Part shown: piece after piece, positions 50,200-59,914 of the stretch
How the letters are laid out: each line of letters begins with the position of its first letter
Position numbering within the stretch: the stretch's first letter is position 1
Notes under the pieces: model-generated
Database searches by the model: none
Seen by the model: only the letters and a program-made list of their open reading frames with translations
What the model was told of the DNA's origin: nothing
Program-made: the position numbers and the translations under genes
Assembly: GCF_023715725.1 (NCBI RefSeq)
Contig: NZ_JAMBOT010000008.1
Location: 1 to 64,000 of the forward strand
Source: Paenibacillus pasadenensis
Lineage (GTDB): Bacteria; Bacillota; Bacilli; Paenibacillales; Paenibacillaceae
DNA length: 64,000 nucleotides
Direction of reading: 5' to 3'

Positions 50200-52068
50200 T
50201 TAAAAATTCACTGATCCGTTTAAATTCAATCTTTGACTCAGAAATTGACTCAATTCAGCATTACAGCAGTAAACATAGCATCCCTTCATACCTCTGGTTA
50301 ATAATACTTTGTATATGTTTGAAATCAGCTTTGTCAGTTCTTCCGGCTTGCTTTTCAAACCCTTCTTGCCTGCCGTATCCTTATATTCACTATAATCTGC
50401 AAATAATCTAAAATTCGTTGCATCATACTTCAGGTCATTTCCTATAATTACTCCGACATAATCAAATTCAAGCCCCTGTGTTGTGTGCACACATCCAACT
50501 TGATTAATTCCATCAGGATGAATCGCCCAAGTGGACTGAATGGCTTTTCCATTCCAGGGCATAAAGAAATTGTGTTCCGGAATTATAACATCCTCTACTT
50601 GTCCATTTGAGTTACCTTCTGTCGACCATGCCCAAGCAAATCCTGCTGTCATTCGAGCTTTAAAGCCTTCTTTTTGCTTTTGACGGATATGACTGTATAC
50701 ATCATGCGGGCTACTCAGTATTCGGAAGTCAAATGCATCTCGGTCCCAACCATAAAAATTCCCTGTATCTCTGATTCGAAGAACATCATCAATCCAGTTT
50801 AAGTATCCATCCGATCCAGAACACCGAAATTGCGCATGTAATTCATATTCATATATGATCGACTTTTTTTCCTTTGCATGCTTTTTGATTTCTTCAACTG
50901 TTCCAATATCATTTGGTCTAATTTTTTGATGCTCATCTATAAAAAAGACGTTTACTTTAGAGCTTTTAATGATATCTTCAACTTGGTTTACACCCTTATA
51001 CATATAAGTCCCTTTGCCCTTTAAACGATGTGCCTCATCAATAATCAAAACGTCGAATTCATTTTCTCGAGAATTCACGAAGCTTCCTGATCCAAGGAAC
51101 AAATTTTTCGTCCTTGCTTTTGAGAGAGTTCGATTTTTCGCTAACATTTCAACCATGACGTTTCGAAATGAAGCGTTCGGAGCTACAAAAACCGTATTGA
51201 GTCGTTCTTTTAATAATCCGCCTAAAGCGTTCATTGAAATGACAGACTTACCAGTACCAGGACCACCTTTTACAATAACTGTAACTTTATGGTCCTGTTT
51301 CTTGGCATAACTCATAATTGTCTCATAGGCAACCTTCTGCTCATCTAACAAAACAAAATCAGAATTTCCCTGGAATAGGCCATCTATGTGATCAATTAAG
51401 GACTTGGAAGGCACAATTCGTCCGTTCTCAATTTCATATAAGAGATTAACTCCATCGCCTTTACCCACGTATTTAAAAAGAAATTCCTGTAGCTTTCTCG
51501 TCTCTTCTGCAAAGAAAAGAGGCGCTTCAGCTATAACCTTCTGATATTGCCCAGATCTCAAAGGCTCAGGATTTTTGGATCGATAATTATGTAAAAACGC
51601 GACGGAGTGCCCTTTAATTTCATTAGTGTAAACATTCTCGTTTAGATCGTACATAAACTGTCTATAAGACCATGCCTGATAGGAAGGGTGCGTCGTTTCC
51701 CTCGGTGCACCGTTTATAAAGGTTCTTACAATATCTTCCTTAGCACTGGCTTCTGCCGTTTCCCATTGTTTGAGCTCAACAATTATGAAATTTTTTTTAC
51801 TGTCTTGGTCATGACCAGCAACTACAAAATCAATTCTTTTGCTTGTAGACGGAATAGTATATTCGATTAGAACACCACAATCATCCGCTATTTTGGAATT
51901 CCGAACGACTTTTTCCATAAACTGCATTGAATTGTTCCAGGCTCGCCATTCCGATTGTGCTGGACGTTTACCTAGCTTGTTGATATAGGCCGTTTCAATA
52001 TTCGGGGCAATCAGATTTTCTGCCACATCTTCCTTGAACTGCTTAACAGAACTGCTGTATACAATCAT
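50200..52068 (-). CDS. DUF2075-type helicase/ATPase with PD-(D/E)xK-like N-terminus
   Basis: A 622-residue protein. The first 150 residues contain RIDFVVAGHD then FIIVELKQWE, a D...E-x-K pattern of restriction-like nucleases. A P-loop helicase core follows: VIVKGGPGTGKSVISMNAL (Walker A, about 268), DVLIIDEAHRL (Walker B) and late motifs VGCVHTTQGLEFDYVGVIIG and LLTRGMKGCYVY of superfamily 1. It is visibly AT-richer than its neighbours and stands alone. DUF2075 proteins often occur in accessory and defence-related loci (family knowledge); the cellular role here is unknown. Confidence 0.8.
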   Translation of the reverse strand: MIVYSSSVKQFKEDVAENLIAPNIETAYINKLGKRPAQSEWRAWNNSMQFMEKVVRNSKIADDCGVLIEYTIPSTSKRIDFVVAGHDQDSKKNFIIVELKQWETAEASAKEDIVRTFINGAPRETTHPSYQAWSYRQFMYDLNENVYTNEIKGHSVAFLHNYRSKNPEPLRSGQYQKVIAEAPLFFAEETRKLQEFLFKYVGKGDGVNLLYEIENGRIVPSKSLIDHIDGLFQGNSDFVLLDEQKVAYETIMSYAKKQDHKVTVIVKGGPGTGKSVISMNALGGLLKERLNTVFVAPNASFRNVMVEMLAKNRTLSKARTKNLFLGSGSFVNSRENEFDVLIIDEAHRLKGKGTYMYKGVNQVEDIIKSSKVNVFFIDEHQKIRPNDIGTVEEIKKHAKEKKSIIYEYELHAQFRCSGSDGYLNWIDDVLRIRDTGNFYGWDRDAFDFRILSSPHDVYSHIRQKQKEGFKARMTAGFAWAWSTEGNSNGQVEDVIIPEHNFFMPWNGKAIQSTWAIHPDGINQVGCVHTTQGLEFDYVGVIIGNDLKYDATNFRLFADYSEYKDTAGKKGLKSKPEELTKLISNIYKVLLTRGMKGCYVYCCNAELSQFLSQRLNLNGSVNF

Positions 52069-52256
52069 GTTATCCTCCCGAGCGTTATACTATCTTGATT
52101 CTTTTATATTTTGAGAATATATAACATTAATATTTTTGATTATGCAACTCCTATCGGATGATGAACAGACCTAATTTTGATTTCCTCCCCTATCCCCCAT
52201 TGTCAACCCAATGATATACTTACATCGTTAACAATCATTCAAAGGCGGGTACAACG

Positions 52257-52682
52257 ATGACAATTAAGCTGCGAGGGCATCATCTGCTCTGTCTGCTCGG
52301 GTTCCGGGGCAAAGGGTACTCGGCTGACTTCTGCGTCAATATGACCCAAATCTACGAAAAGCTCCGCCAGGAGCCGCATACACTCATTCAACTTATCGTC
52401 GGGCCTGACGATATTTGCGCCGCCTTTCCTACAGATCAGGTGTCACACTGCGAGAATCGGCGCGTCTACACCCAAGACGAGGAAATTGCCAGATTAATTG
52501 GCATCCGCATCGGAGAAAGCTGGACATGGTCCTCCGTATGCGAGGCCGTAGTAGCACGCGTGCAGCCAAGCGACATCGCTTCCCTTTGCCACGACTGCCA
52601 ATGGCAGCCCTACGGCCTCTGCCGGGAAGGCGTAGCCCATATCCACCAGGAGCCGCGCCTGCGCAGCCTGCCGGAGAGCTAG
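52257..52682 (+). CDS. DUF1284 cysteine-rich protein
   Basis: A 141-residue protein with the DUF1284 signature: LRGHHLLCLLGFRGKGYS at the start and SLCHDCQWQPYGLCREG near the end, with further Cys in GPDDICAAF and VSHCENR. The arrangement suggests an iron-sulfur or zinc site. Biochemical role is not established. No ribosome binding site oddity; AAAGGCGG lies before ATG 52257. Confidence 0.85.
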   Translation: MTIKLRGHHLLCLLGFRGKGYSADFCVNMTQIYEKLRQEPHTLIQLIVGPDDICAAFPTDQVSHCENRRVYTQDEEIARLIGIRIGESWTWSSVCEAVVARVQPSDIASLCHDCQWQPYGLCREGVAHIHQEPRLRSLPES

Positions 52683-52811
52683 GCGATTCGCTTATTCGCA
52701 GCTCAACTTACGGATTACGAGCTGCGCTTATGCGACATGCCAGACGGCTAAGCCGCGGTTCGCTCCTTCATCCCTAAAGCGGCGGGTTTCGAACTGCTCC
52801 CCCGTCCGCAA

Positions 52812-52843
52812 CAAAAAAAGCTCCTGCGACCATCGCAGGAGCT
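52812..52843 (-). terminator. intrinsic terminator of the sugar ABC operon
   Basis: On the minus strand AGCTCCTGCGA-TGG-TCGCAGGAGCT is followed by TTTTTTT. It lies 46 bases after the permease stop. Confidence 0.95.
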
Positions 52844-52889
52844 CTATTCACCTATTAACGGAAGTAGAACACGCACCCGCTTCCGCTCA

Positions 52890-53696
52890 TCATTTAACCG
52901 AGCCCAGCATGCCCTGCACGAACTGCTTTTGCAGAATGAAAAAGATCAGCAATGTCGGAATCGTCGTAATGACAACCGCCACCATAATTACCCCGTAATC
53001 CGGGCTATACCCGGACGCAAGCGAGGAGACAACGAGCGGCAGCGTCTTTTTGTCCTGGGATTGCAGCGCAATGAGCGGCCACAGGAAATTGTTCCAATAG
53101 TTCATGAACGTGATGATCGCCGCTGCCGCATAGGTCGGCTTCATGTTCGGCACGTATACTCTGGCAAAAAGACTCCACTCGCCCAGACCGTCCACCCGCC
53201 CCGCCTGCAGCAGCTCACGTGGAAACGACTTTGTATTTTGCATGAAAAAGAAGATCATAAACGCTGTCGTAATCGTCGGCAAAATAACTCCCGCCGGAGA
53301 ATTCAACAGGCTCATTTTGCTGAATAGGCGGAAAAGCGGAATCATAATCGCTGCGAACGGCATCATCATGGACAGCATCAGCAGGCCAAACAGCCGGTCC
53401 TTGCCCCGCGACCGGTAAATCTCGAACCCGTACCCCGCCATGGAGCTCAGCACCAATGTTGCCGCCGTGCCGATCAGCGCAATAATCGTTGAATTCCAAA
53501 AGGCGGAGCCCAGATTCACCACATCCATCAGCTTGGCAATATTGGCCGAAAGCTCCGAGCCGGGGCTAAACTTGCCCTTGAGCACATCAGCCGAGCTGTT
53601 TGTCATGCCAATCAGCATCCAGGCGAAGGGGAACAGGCAAATGATCGAAACCGAGATCAGAAACAGATGAATTCCGGCTGCGCTCCATTTTTTCAT
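52890..53696 (-). CDS. carbohydrate ABC transporter permease (MalG/LacG type)
   Basis: A 268-residue permease with six membrane helices and the cytoplasmic EAA-like loop ELLQAGRVDGLGEWSLF, in which the usual Glu-Ala-Ala reads Leu-Leu-Gln-Ala. It pairs with the upstream permease; start ATG 53696 overlaps that gene's stop by four bases (ATGA). No ATPase gene is present in the cluster, so a shared MsmX-type ATPase elsewhere probably drives it. Confidence 0.9.
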   Translation of the reverse strand: MKKWSAAGIHLFLISVSIICLFPFAWMLIGMTNSSADVLKGKFSPGSELSANIAKLMDVVNLGSAFWNSTIIALIGTAATLVLSSMAGYGFEIYRSRGKDRLFGLLMLSMMMPFAAIMIPLFRLFSKMSLLNSPAGVILPTITTAFMIFFFMQNTKSFPRELLQAGRVDGLGEWSLFARVYVPNMKPTYAAAAIITFMNYWNNFLWPLIALQSQDKKTLPLVVSSLASGYSPDYGVIMVAVVITTIPTLLIFFILQKQFVQGMLGSVK

Positions 53697-54568
53697 TTTT
53701 TCTCCCCTCCCACTTTAAGCTGGAAGAAGGCCAGAATGGCGACCATAACCACAATAGCGTAAGAAACAGTGGCCGCGTAACCGAAGTTCGGCGTGTACAC
53801 AAAGGACAGATTATAAATGTACTGCGAAATGGTCATCGTCGAGTTGCCCGGCCCGCCGTTTGTAATGTTGACCGCCTCGTCGAACAGCTGCAGCGTTCCG
53901 TTGGTCGATATAATCGCTGTGAACAGGATGATTGGCCGCAGCATCGGCACCGTAATGCTGAAAAACTGCCGCGTTTTGGACGCTCCATCGATAGAGGCGG
54001 CTTCATAAACGCTAGAGTCGATATTTTGCATCGCGGACAGATAAAAAATCATATTGTAGCCCGTCCAGCGCCAGGTAATCGCTACAATAATGACCACCTT
54101 CGCCCATAGCGGGTCCATGAGCCAGGCGACCGGCTCACGGATAATATGAAGGGACATCAGCATCCGGTTCAAAATGCCGTCCAGCGCAAAAATCCCTTTG
54201 AACAGCACCGCATAGGACACAAGCGAGGTCACGCAGGGCAGAAAAATCGCCGTACGATAGAACCCTTTAAACCTCAAATTCGGTATGTTGAGAAAATAGG
54301 CAATCACAAGCGCGACAAACAGCATGACCGGAACTTGAACGATCAGATAGAGCACCGTGTTGCGGACAGCCTGCCGGAACATCGGATCAGCCAGCAGGCG
54401 TGTATAATTGTCCAGCCCGGAGTAATGGTATACGGCGCCTTTGCCCGACTGAAACGACAGCAGCAACGACTGAATCATGGGATAAAAGCTGAATAGAACG
54501 ATGATTGCCGAAGGCAGCAGCACAAACTGCCATCCCATGAGATTGGATTTATTCAACTTTCCGCCCAT
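53693..54568 (-). CDS. carbohydrate ABC transporter permease (MalF/LacF type)
   Basis: A 291-residue permease with six helices and the loop YEAASIDGASKTRQFFSITV, the EAA motif of sugar importers. AGGTG six bases upstream supports ATG 54568; a GTG nine bases earlier is possible. It lies 24 bases after the binding-protein gene. Confidence 0.9.
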   Translation of the reverse strand: MGGKLNKSNLMGWQFVLLPSAIIVLFSFYPMIQSLLLSFQSGKGAVYHYSGLDNYTRLLADPMFRQAVRNTVLYLIVQVPVMLFVALVIAYFLNIPNLRFKGFYRTAIFLPCVTSLVSYAVLFKGIFALDGILNRMLMSLHIIREPVAWLMDPLWAKVVIIVAITWRWTGYNMIFYLSAMQNIDSSVYEAASIDGASKTRQFFSITVPMLRPIILFTAIISTNGTLQLFDEAVNITNGGPGNSTMTISQYIYNLSFVYTPNFGYAATVSYAIVVMVAILAFFQLKVGGEKK

Positions 54569-54592
54569 CTGAATCACCTGCCGTCTCTTCGG

Positions 54593-55912
54593 TTATTGCA
54601 CCTGCTGATCAAACAGCTTTTGCACATTGTCCAAGCTCTTCGCCAGATCCGCGCCGTTCAAAATATTCGGAAGCTCGTTTTTGAGCGAATCCTTCGCCTC
54701 CTGCGTGTACATGCCCAGCGAGATGCCCGGGACTTCCTTCGACCATTTTGTAAAATCGCTATAAATCGCCTGACCGCTGAAAAACTCGGACTTCTGGCTG
54801 TACGCTTCGCTGGAGAAGGCCGGAATGAATGAGCCTACGCCGCCTTTTTCCTTGAGGAATCGCTCATAAAACTCGCTGCTGCCGCCAATCGTCGTTGCCA
54901 GAAAGTCCATCGCAAGCTCTTTGTTGGCAGAGCCGTCCAGCACGAACCAGCTCGATCCGCCCTCATTGGACGCATGAACAGCACCGTCGAGCTCCAGCTT
55001 CGGAATCGGCGCAACCTTCCATTTGCCGCTTTGGTCCTTCGCTTCCATAATGCCGTTGACTTGCCATACCCCCGATATTACCGTAGCCACATCGCCAGCG
55101 TTAAAGCTGCCCACGTATTCGCTCCAGCCCGTGACCGGCTTGGCAATTCCGGCGTCCGCAATCGCTTTGTAAACACGCAACGCTTCGGTCATCACCGGAT
55201 TGTTGACGAAGTTGCCTTTGTTCTCCGGCGTAATGTACCAGGAGCCTGCGGATTGCAGCAAAATGGACGGCAAATTCTCGTCGTTCGGATTCATCGTAAT
55301 CATCGCTTTGCCCGTTTTTTCCTTCACGGCTTTGCCAATCTCGATGAAGCGGTCCCACGTAATATTTTGCAAATCCGCGTCTTTAAAACCCGCCTGCTCC
55401 AAATAGTCGGTGCGGTAGAACATGCCCGTGACGCCGATATCAAACGGAATGCCGTACACTTTCCCGTCAATCGTAAGAGCGTCTACCTTATAAGGAGAGA
55501 ACTGCGAGAAATCGGTTTTATTCGTAAAATCGGCAAACGTGCCCGGGTAAGAGGCGACATACTTCTCGATATTGGGGTCGTTGACCAGAATGATATCCGG
55601 CAGCCCTTCCTTGATGCCAGCGGCCAGGTTGGTGTTCAGCTTTTGCTCCAGATCAACCTTGGCCATGTCGACAAATTCAAGCTCGAAGCCCGGATGCTCC
55701 TTGGCGTACAGCTCCTCCGCGATTTTCAGAGCGCCTCCATTAAAACCGGCGTCCCAAGCCCAGGCGACGACCTTCTGCGTTTTGGCCCCGGAATCTCCGC
55801 TTGTGTTCTCTGCGCCGGAGGTGTTAGTTGTTGCCGTTTCCGCGGAGCCGCAGGCCGCCAGCAGCGCAGCGGTCATCGTGCCGAGCAGAACGAGAGACAA
55901 TGCTTTTTTCAT
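54593..55912 (-). CDS. extracellular sugar-binding lipoprotein
   Basis: A 439-residue solute-binding protein. Signal peptide with lipobox LLAAC (Cys21 after MKKALSLVLLGTMTAALLAA) and a Ser/Thr-rich linker to about 45. The mature part has the family-1 features VVAWAWDAGFNGG, LPDIILVND, YGIPFDIGVTGMFYRTDYLE and VISGVWQVNG. First gene of the importer operon; the regulators at 56166-59494 are divergent from it. The sugar is not predictable. Confidence 0.92.
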   Translation of the reverse strand: MKKALSLVLLGTMTAALLAACGSAETATTNTSGAENTSGDSGAKTQKVVAWAWDAGFNGGALKIAEELYAKEHPGFELEFVDMAKVDLEQKLNTNLAAGIKEGLPDIILVNDPNIEKYVASYPGTFADFTNKTDFSQFSPYKVDALTIDGKVYGIPFDIGVTGMFYRTDYLEQAGFKDADLQNITWDRFIEIGKAVKEKTGKAMITMNPNDENLPSILLQSAGSWYITPENKGNFVNNPVMTEALRVYKAIADAGIAKPVTGWSEYVGSFNAGDVATVISGVWQVNGIMEAKDQSGKWKVAPIPKLELDGAVHASNEGGSSWFVLDGSANKELAMDFLATTIGGSSEFYERFLKEKGGVGSFIPAFSSEAYSQKSEFFSGQAIYSDFTKWSKEVPGISLGMYTQEAKDSLKNELPNILNGADLAKSLDNVQKLFDQQVQ

Positions 55913-55933
55913 TAAAATCCAACCCCTTTATTT

Positions 55934-55949
55934 GTTGTAAGCGCTTCAT
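55934..55949. promoter_or_regulatory. imperfect cre-like site (CcpA)
   Basis: TTGTAAGCGCTTCATG holds the palindromic core AAGCGCTT of catabolite-responsive elements but is one base short of the usual spacing. It lies 22 bases upstream of the binding-protein start. Catabolite control is plausible, not shown. Confidence 0.35.
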
Positions 55950-56165
55950 GTTCTTTATTGTAGAGAACGGCGATAGCGGCGTATAATTCTATTTCCATCT
56001 TTGTTCGTACTATTTATTGATCTTGAATCCGCTTACGCTATTTGACTAGTAAAAATTATATAGACTAGCACTTTTTTTGCATGATGGAAACAGAGGATTG
56101 AACCCTGCCCCATTATCCCCTGAATTGGTGTATGATGGGACATATCTTTTCTACGGCGAGGTGAG

Positions 56166-57725
56166 ATGATGGACGGGCAAACGACTGCTTACCGGGTCAT
56201 GATCGTGGATGATGAGGCCATTCTTCGGACAGGAATGGTTCATCTTTGCCGATGGAGCGATTTTGGCATCGAAATTGTGGCTCAGGCCTCTAATGGAAAA
56301 GAAGCGCTGCAGGCCATCGGACAGGCGCAGCCGCATGTTGTCCTTACGGATATCGTCATGCCGGTCATGGACGGCGTCGAGCTGACCCGGGAGCTCAGGA
56401 CGCTGCATCCCGAAATCGGCATCATCGTGCTGAGCAGCTACAGCGAGTACAACTATGTACGCGAAGTATTTAAATACGGAGTTACCGATTATTTGCTTAA
56501 ACCGAAGGTATCAGCCGGAGAGCTTGTCTCCCTCATCCAATCCCTGTGCAGCGGCATGGCTCCAGAGCGGCTAAGGCAGCCAATGCGCACTCAAGAGCCC
56601 TCCCTGCTGCTCGGACGCTGGCTGGAAAGCGAGGAGCCGGATGTTTATCCCGTTGAGTTGGCTGAACAATTCACGGCTGGTCGCTTTTTGCTGCTCAAAG
56701 CCAGTACTTCGTTGGCCCTTTCGCGGACGAAGTGGAATCAGGGGCAATTAGAGAGCATGCTGCTTGAGCTGGCGGCGGAGCAGCTTGCCGAGTGGCGGCA
56801 TGAAAGCATTTTTCTGAAACATGAGATGGTGCTGCTGCTCCATTACGTCTCTGAGGAGGAAGATGGGGCAAAAGCGGCGCTGAATCGGTATGCGGAAGCC
56901 GCACGGGAGGCGCTCACTTATTTGTCCTTTGTGCAATCCGAGCCGTTTCAGGCTTTTGAGGACATCAAATCGCAGCAGGAGCGGCTAACGCCCTACCTGG
57001 GAAAATTAATCTATTATTCCGGAGCAGCAGCGGTGCCTGAGGCGGAGATTGCCTCCTGCGACAGGCACTCGGAGCAGCCTGCATTTAATCAGTCGCTGTT
57101 TGCGGCGTCGCTGCGCATCTATTCCATTGAGGATGTACGCACACAATTGAAAGCGTTTTTTTCGGAGCTGTCCGCTACGCATTCCATGGATGAGTACAGC
57201 CTGAAGCGCTTTGCCCAAAATCTGATCTATACCGCGCTTAGTCTGCTTGAGGCTCAAAAACAGCCGGTCGCGGAGCTTGGCAAGTCGCGTCTTAGGCTGT
57301 TTAAGCTGATCGACTTGGCGTTTCATATCGAGGAGCTGGAGGAAATTCTGCTGCAATTTCTGGATGATCTTAAAGGCATTCTGCCCTGCTCCGACAAGCA
57401 GCAATCGGCGATTTTGCAGCAAATCTACGCGTATGTCGATGAGAATTTTGACAGCGATATTTCTCTTTCGGAAATGGCCGACAAGCTGCATATGAATTAC
57501 AGCTATCTGTCGACCTATTTTAAACAGCGCGCCAACGAAAATCTGACCTCCTACATTAACCGGGTGCGCATCGGCAAAGCGCAGGAGCTGCTGCACCGCC
57601 AGGATTTAACCGTGTCCGAGATCAGCCGTTTGACCGGCTATTCCGACCATAATTATTTCTCAAAGGTATTCAAGAAAAAAACCGGCATGACCCCGATTGA
57701 ATACCGGAATCAAACCTCATGGTAA
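56166..57725 (+). CDS. YesN-type response regulator with AraC DNA-binding domain
   Basis: A 519-residue regulator. REC domain: VMIVDDEAILRTGM, phospho-Asp62 in VVLTDIVMPVMDGVE, DYLLKPK. A middle region of unknown role follows. The C-terminal AraC domain (about 410-515) has two helix-turn-helix units: DISLSEMADKLHMNYSYLST and LTVSEISRLTGYSDHNYFSK. AGGTGAG precedes ATG 56166. Divergent from the sugar importer, which it probably activates; it overlaps its kinase gene by seven bases. Confidence 0.93.
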   Translation: MMDGQTTAYRVMIVDDEAILRTGMVHLCRWSDFGIEIVAQASNGKEALQAIGQAQPHVVLTDIVMPVMDGVELTRELRTLHPEIGIIVLSSYSEYNYVREVFKYGVTDYLLKPKVSAGELVSLIQSLCSGMAPERLRQPMRTQEPSLLLGRWLESEEPDVYPVELAEQFTAGRFLLLKASTSLALSRTKWNQGQLESMLLELAAEQLAEWRHESIFLKHEMVLLLHYVSEEEDGAKAALNRYAEAAREALTYLSFVQSEPFQAFEDIKSQQERLTPYLGKLIYYSGAAAVPEAEIASCDRHSEQPAFNQSLFAASLRIYSIEDVRTQLKAFFSELSATHSMDEYSLKRFAQNLIYTALSLLEAQKQPVAELGKSRLRLFKLIDLAFHIEELEEILLQFLDDLKGILPCSDKQQSAILQQIYAYVDENFDSDISLSEMADKLHMNYSYLSTYFKQRANENLTSYINRVRIGKAQELLHRQDLTVSEISRLTGYSDHNYFSKVFKKKTGMTPIEYRNQTSW

Positions 57726-59494
57726 AGGAGGCTATGCTGCGGAAAAACAGTATTTTTATCAAAATCGTCCTGCTGATGCTGGCTGGCATCCTCATGATTT
57801 CGTTTGTGCTGATGCTGGCCTCTTCGTCCATATCAGAGCGCATTTTGCTCAATCAGGTCGTGCAGAGCGCCTCCGCCAACATGAAGCTGACCAAGGACGA
57901 TCTAACGGATTACAACGCGCAGGTTGTTGCCATGATGGTGCAGATCAACCGCAGCAAGGAGTTTAAGCAGTACATCACTCAGCAGGCCAGCACCTCGCTC
58001 GAGCAGGCCAATCTTGTTATGTCGCTTGGCAAATACATGGAGCTGAATAAGGATAATTTCAATCCGGACAATTCGCATATTATTGTATCCGCGCTTCCTG
58101 GTACGGGAGGCCGGCATTACTCAAGTAATTCCTTGAAATGGTATAATATACCTAATAATATTGTGTCTGATTTTATGAGGGTTGACGGAGCGATTCCGAA
58201 CCGTATCCTCTATCACAGCAGTCCCGATCTGTTTAACGAAACGGTTCCGTACGACAATTTTATTTTTGCCACAAAGCCGCTGATCGACCGGAGCGGTTGG
58301 ATGTACGGGTATGCGGTTGTGCTGATGGACGAGCTTAATATTTACAACAAATTCAAGCCATATATTTCGCAGGGCATCACCATTTCTTTGATTGCTTCCG
58401 ATGGAACGGTCCTATCCAGCAGTGTCAAAGAGTCTATCAGCAAGCGCAGCCCGGAGCTGCTCGCGAGCGCGGTGAATGCCAGCAAAAAGTCTGGCGGAAT
58501 CGGGTCGGACCCCGAGCTTAAGCAAACGTATATTTCCTACTATTTGCCGGAATTTGACGCCTATCTGCTGGAGGAAATCGATCAGCCGACGGCCTTTGCC
58601 CCGCTCTACCGGATCGCATCGGATATATTTAAAGTGGTTTGCATCGTGCTTGCGATCAGCCTGCCGTTTGTTTATTCGCTCAGCAGGCGGATTACGCAGC
58701 CGTTGTACAAACTTGTTGGAACGATGCAGAGCTCCAAGGGCGACGATCTGAAGCTGCATCCGCTGCAGGAAGGCGGCGGTTACGAGACCAATGTGCTGAC
58801 AAAAGCCTACAACCGGATGGTCAAGGAAATCGATCAGCATACCGAAAAGCTGGTGCATGAGCAGCAGGAGCGCCGTAAAGCCGATTTAAACGCGCTGCAG
58901 ATGCAGATTAATCCGCATTTTTTGTACAATACGCTGAGCTCGATTAAATATTTGGCCAAAATGCACCGCTCCGACCAGGTCGATCAGACGATCGACAGCC
59001 TTATTTCCATGCTGCAAAGCACGCTTGGTTCAACCGAGGACGAGGTGACGCTGGACAATGAGCTGGCGACGCTCCGGCATTACGTTTATATCAATCAAAT
59101 TCGCTATGGCGAAGGCATCAAGGTGCATTATGAAATCGCGGAGGACTGCATCGGTTTGCTTGTTCCCAAGCTGATTGTGCAGCCGTTTGTAGAAAATGCG
59201 TTTTTCCATGCGTTTCCCGGCTCCGCGAACGGGAACATCCATATTTTTGCCCGGCGGCTGGATGAGCGGCTCATGCTGGAAATTATGGACGACGGCGTAG
59301 GCATGTCCGGCACTGCGGAGGAAGAAAAGAAAACGAGGAAACACCGCCTGTCGGGAATCGGCATCAACAATGTGCATGACCGGATCCGTCTGCTGTTCGG
59401 CAGCAGCTACGGAGTGGATATCGAAAGCGAGGAGGGTTACGGCACCTCGATTCGTATTACATTGCCTTTGAGGGTGGAGGCGAAGGCTGGATAG
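57719..59494 (+). CDS. YesM-type sensor histidine kinase
   Basis: A 591-residue kinase. Helix about 15-37, an external sensor region about 40-295 (dCache-like, with YGYAVVLMDELNIYNKF), second helix about 300-320, HAMP linker, then LQMQINPHFLYNTLSSIKYL with the phospho-His and the ATPase lobe EIMDDGVGMSG and HRLSGIGINNVHDRI. ATG 57719 overlaps the regulator stop; an in-frame ATG 57734 lies only two bases after AAGGAGG and is less likely. Forms a pair with the YesN-type regulator for sugar sensing. Confidence 0.92.
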   Translation: MVKEAMLRKNSIFIKIVLLMLAGILMISFVLMLASSSISERILLNQVVQSASANMKLTKDDLTDYNAQVVAMMVQINRSKEFKQYITQQASTSLEQANLVMSLGKYMELNKDNFNPDNSHIIVSALPGTGGRHYSSNSLKWYNIPNNIVSDFMRVDGAIPNRILYHSSPDLFNETVPYDNFIFATKPLIDRSGWMYGYAVVLMDELNIYNKFKPYISQGITISLIASDGTVLSSSVKESISKRSPELLASAVNASKKSGGIGSDPELKQTYISYYLPEFDAYLLEEIDQPTAFAPLYRIASDIFKVVCIVLAISLPFVYSLSRRITQPLYKLVGTMQSSKGDDLKLHPLQEGGGYETNVLTKAYNRMVKEIDQHTEKLVHEQQERRKADLNALQMQINPHFLYNTLSSIKYLAKMHRSDQVDQTIDSLISMLQSTLGSTEDEVTLDNELATLRHYVYINQIRYGEGIKVHYEIAEDCIGLLVPKLIVQPFVENAFFHAFPGSANGNIHIFARRLDERLMLEIMDDGVGMSGTAEEEKKTRKHRLSGIGINNVHDRIRLLFGSSYGVDIESEEGYGTSIRITLPLRVEAKAG

Positions 59495-59509
59495 TAGCGC
59501 CCGGGGCTG

Positions 59510-59693
59510 TAACGCATCTGAGACGCCTTATTTCGCGTTTTTTGTGGATGTTGAACTTTTAACGCAACTGATACGTCTTATTCGCTGCTTTAGAGCCGAT
59601 TTTAGACTGAAAATAGCCTAATAACGCGTCTCAGTTGCGTTAGCCGCTGAAAAACCCGGTTTTCGGCGGAATAAGCTCTGTCAGTTGCGTTAC
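59510..59693. repeat. dispersed inverted-repeat element, locus 2
   Basis: Two direct copies, TAACGCATCTGAGACGCC then TTATTT (59510) and TAACGCAACTGATACGTC then TTATT (59560), and two inverted copies GCGTCTCAGTTGCGTTA (about 59626-59642) and CTGTCAGTTGCGTTA (about 59678-59692). Length and order match 49991-50175. It lies just after the kinase gene and contains no gene. Confidence 0.85.
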
Positions 59694-59739
59694 AGCATCC
59701 ACGAGCGATCGCGATGAAACAAGCTAGAGCGATGAAACG

Positions 59740-59767
59740 AACGAGCGGGCAGTCGAGCCCGCTCGTT
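59740..59767. repeat. 11-bp hairpin
   Basis: AACGAGCGGGC (59740-59750), loop AGTCGA, GCCCGCTCGTT (59757-59767). There is no T run after it, so it is a weak terminator candidate at best. Confidence 0.45.
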
Positions 59768-59845
59768 TCGGCTTCAGCTTGTGAGAGCAGCCTCCTGCAT
59801 AACCGAGTTTAGAGCTCTGCATCCATACCTACTCATCCATACGAA

Positions 59846-59873
59846 AAACCCCCGCGATCCGCGGGGGTTTTCT
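59846..59873. terminator. bidirectional intrinsic terminator
   Basis: CCCCCGCG (59850-59857), loop ATC, CGCGGGGG (59861-59868), with AAAAA before and TTTTCTT after. It separates the kinase transcript from the convergent glycohydrolase operon. Confidence 0.92.
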
Positions 59874-59914
59874 TGCAAATCAGGGCTGTCCATCAAGGAC
59901 AGCCTATTGTTCAC

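Noticed and set aside
59740..59767. Terminator of the YesM-type kinase gene
   Set aside because: A good stem but no T run; the hairpin at 59846-59873 is the better terminator.
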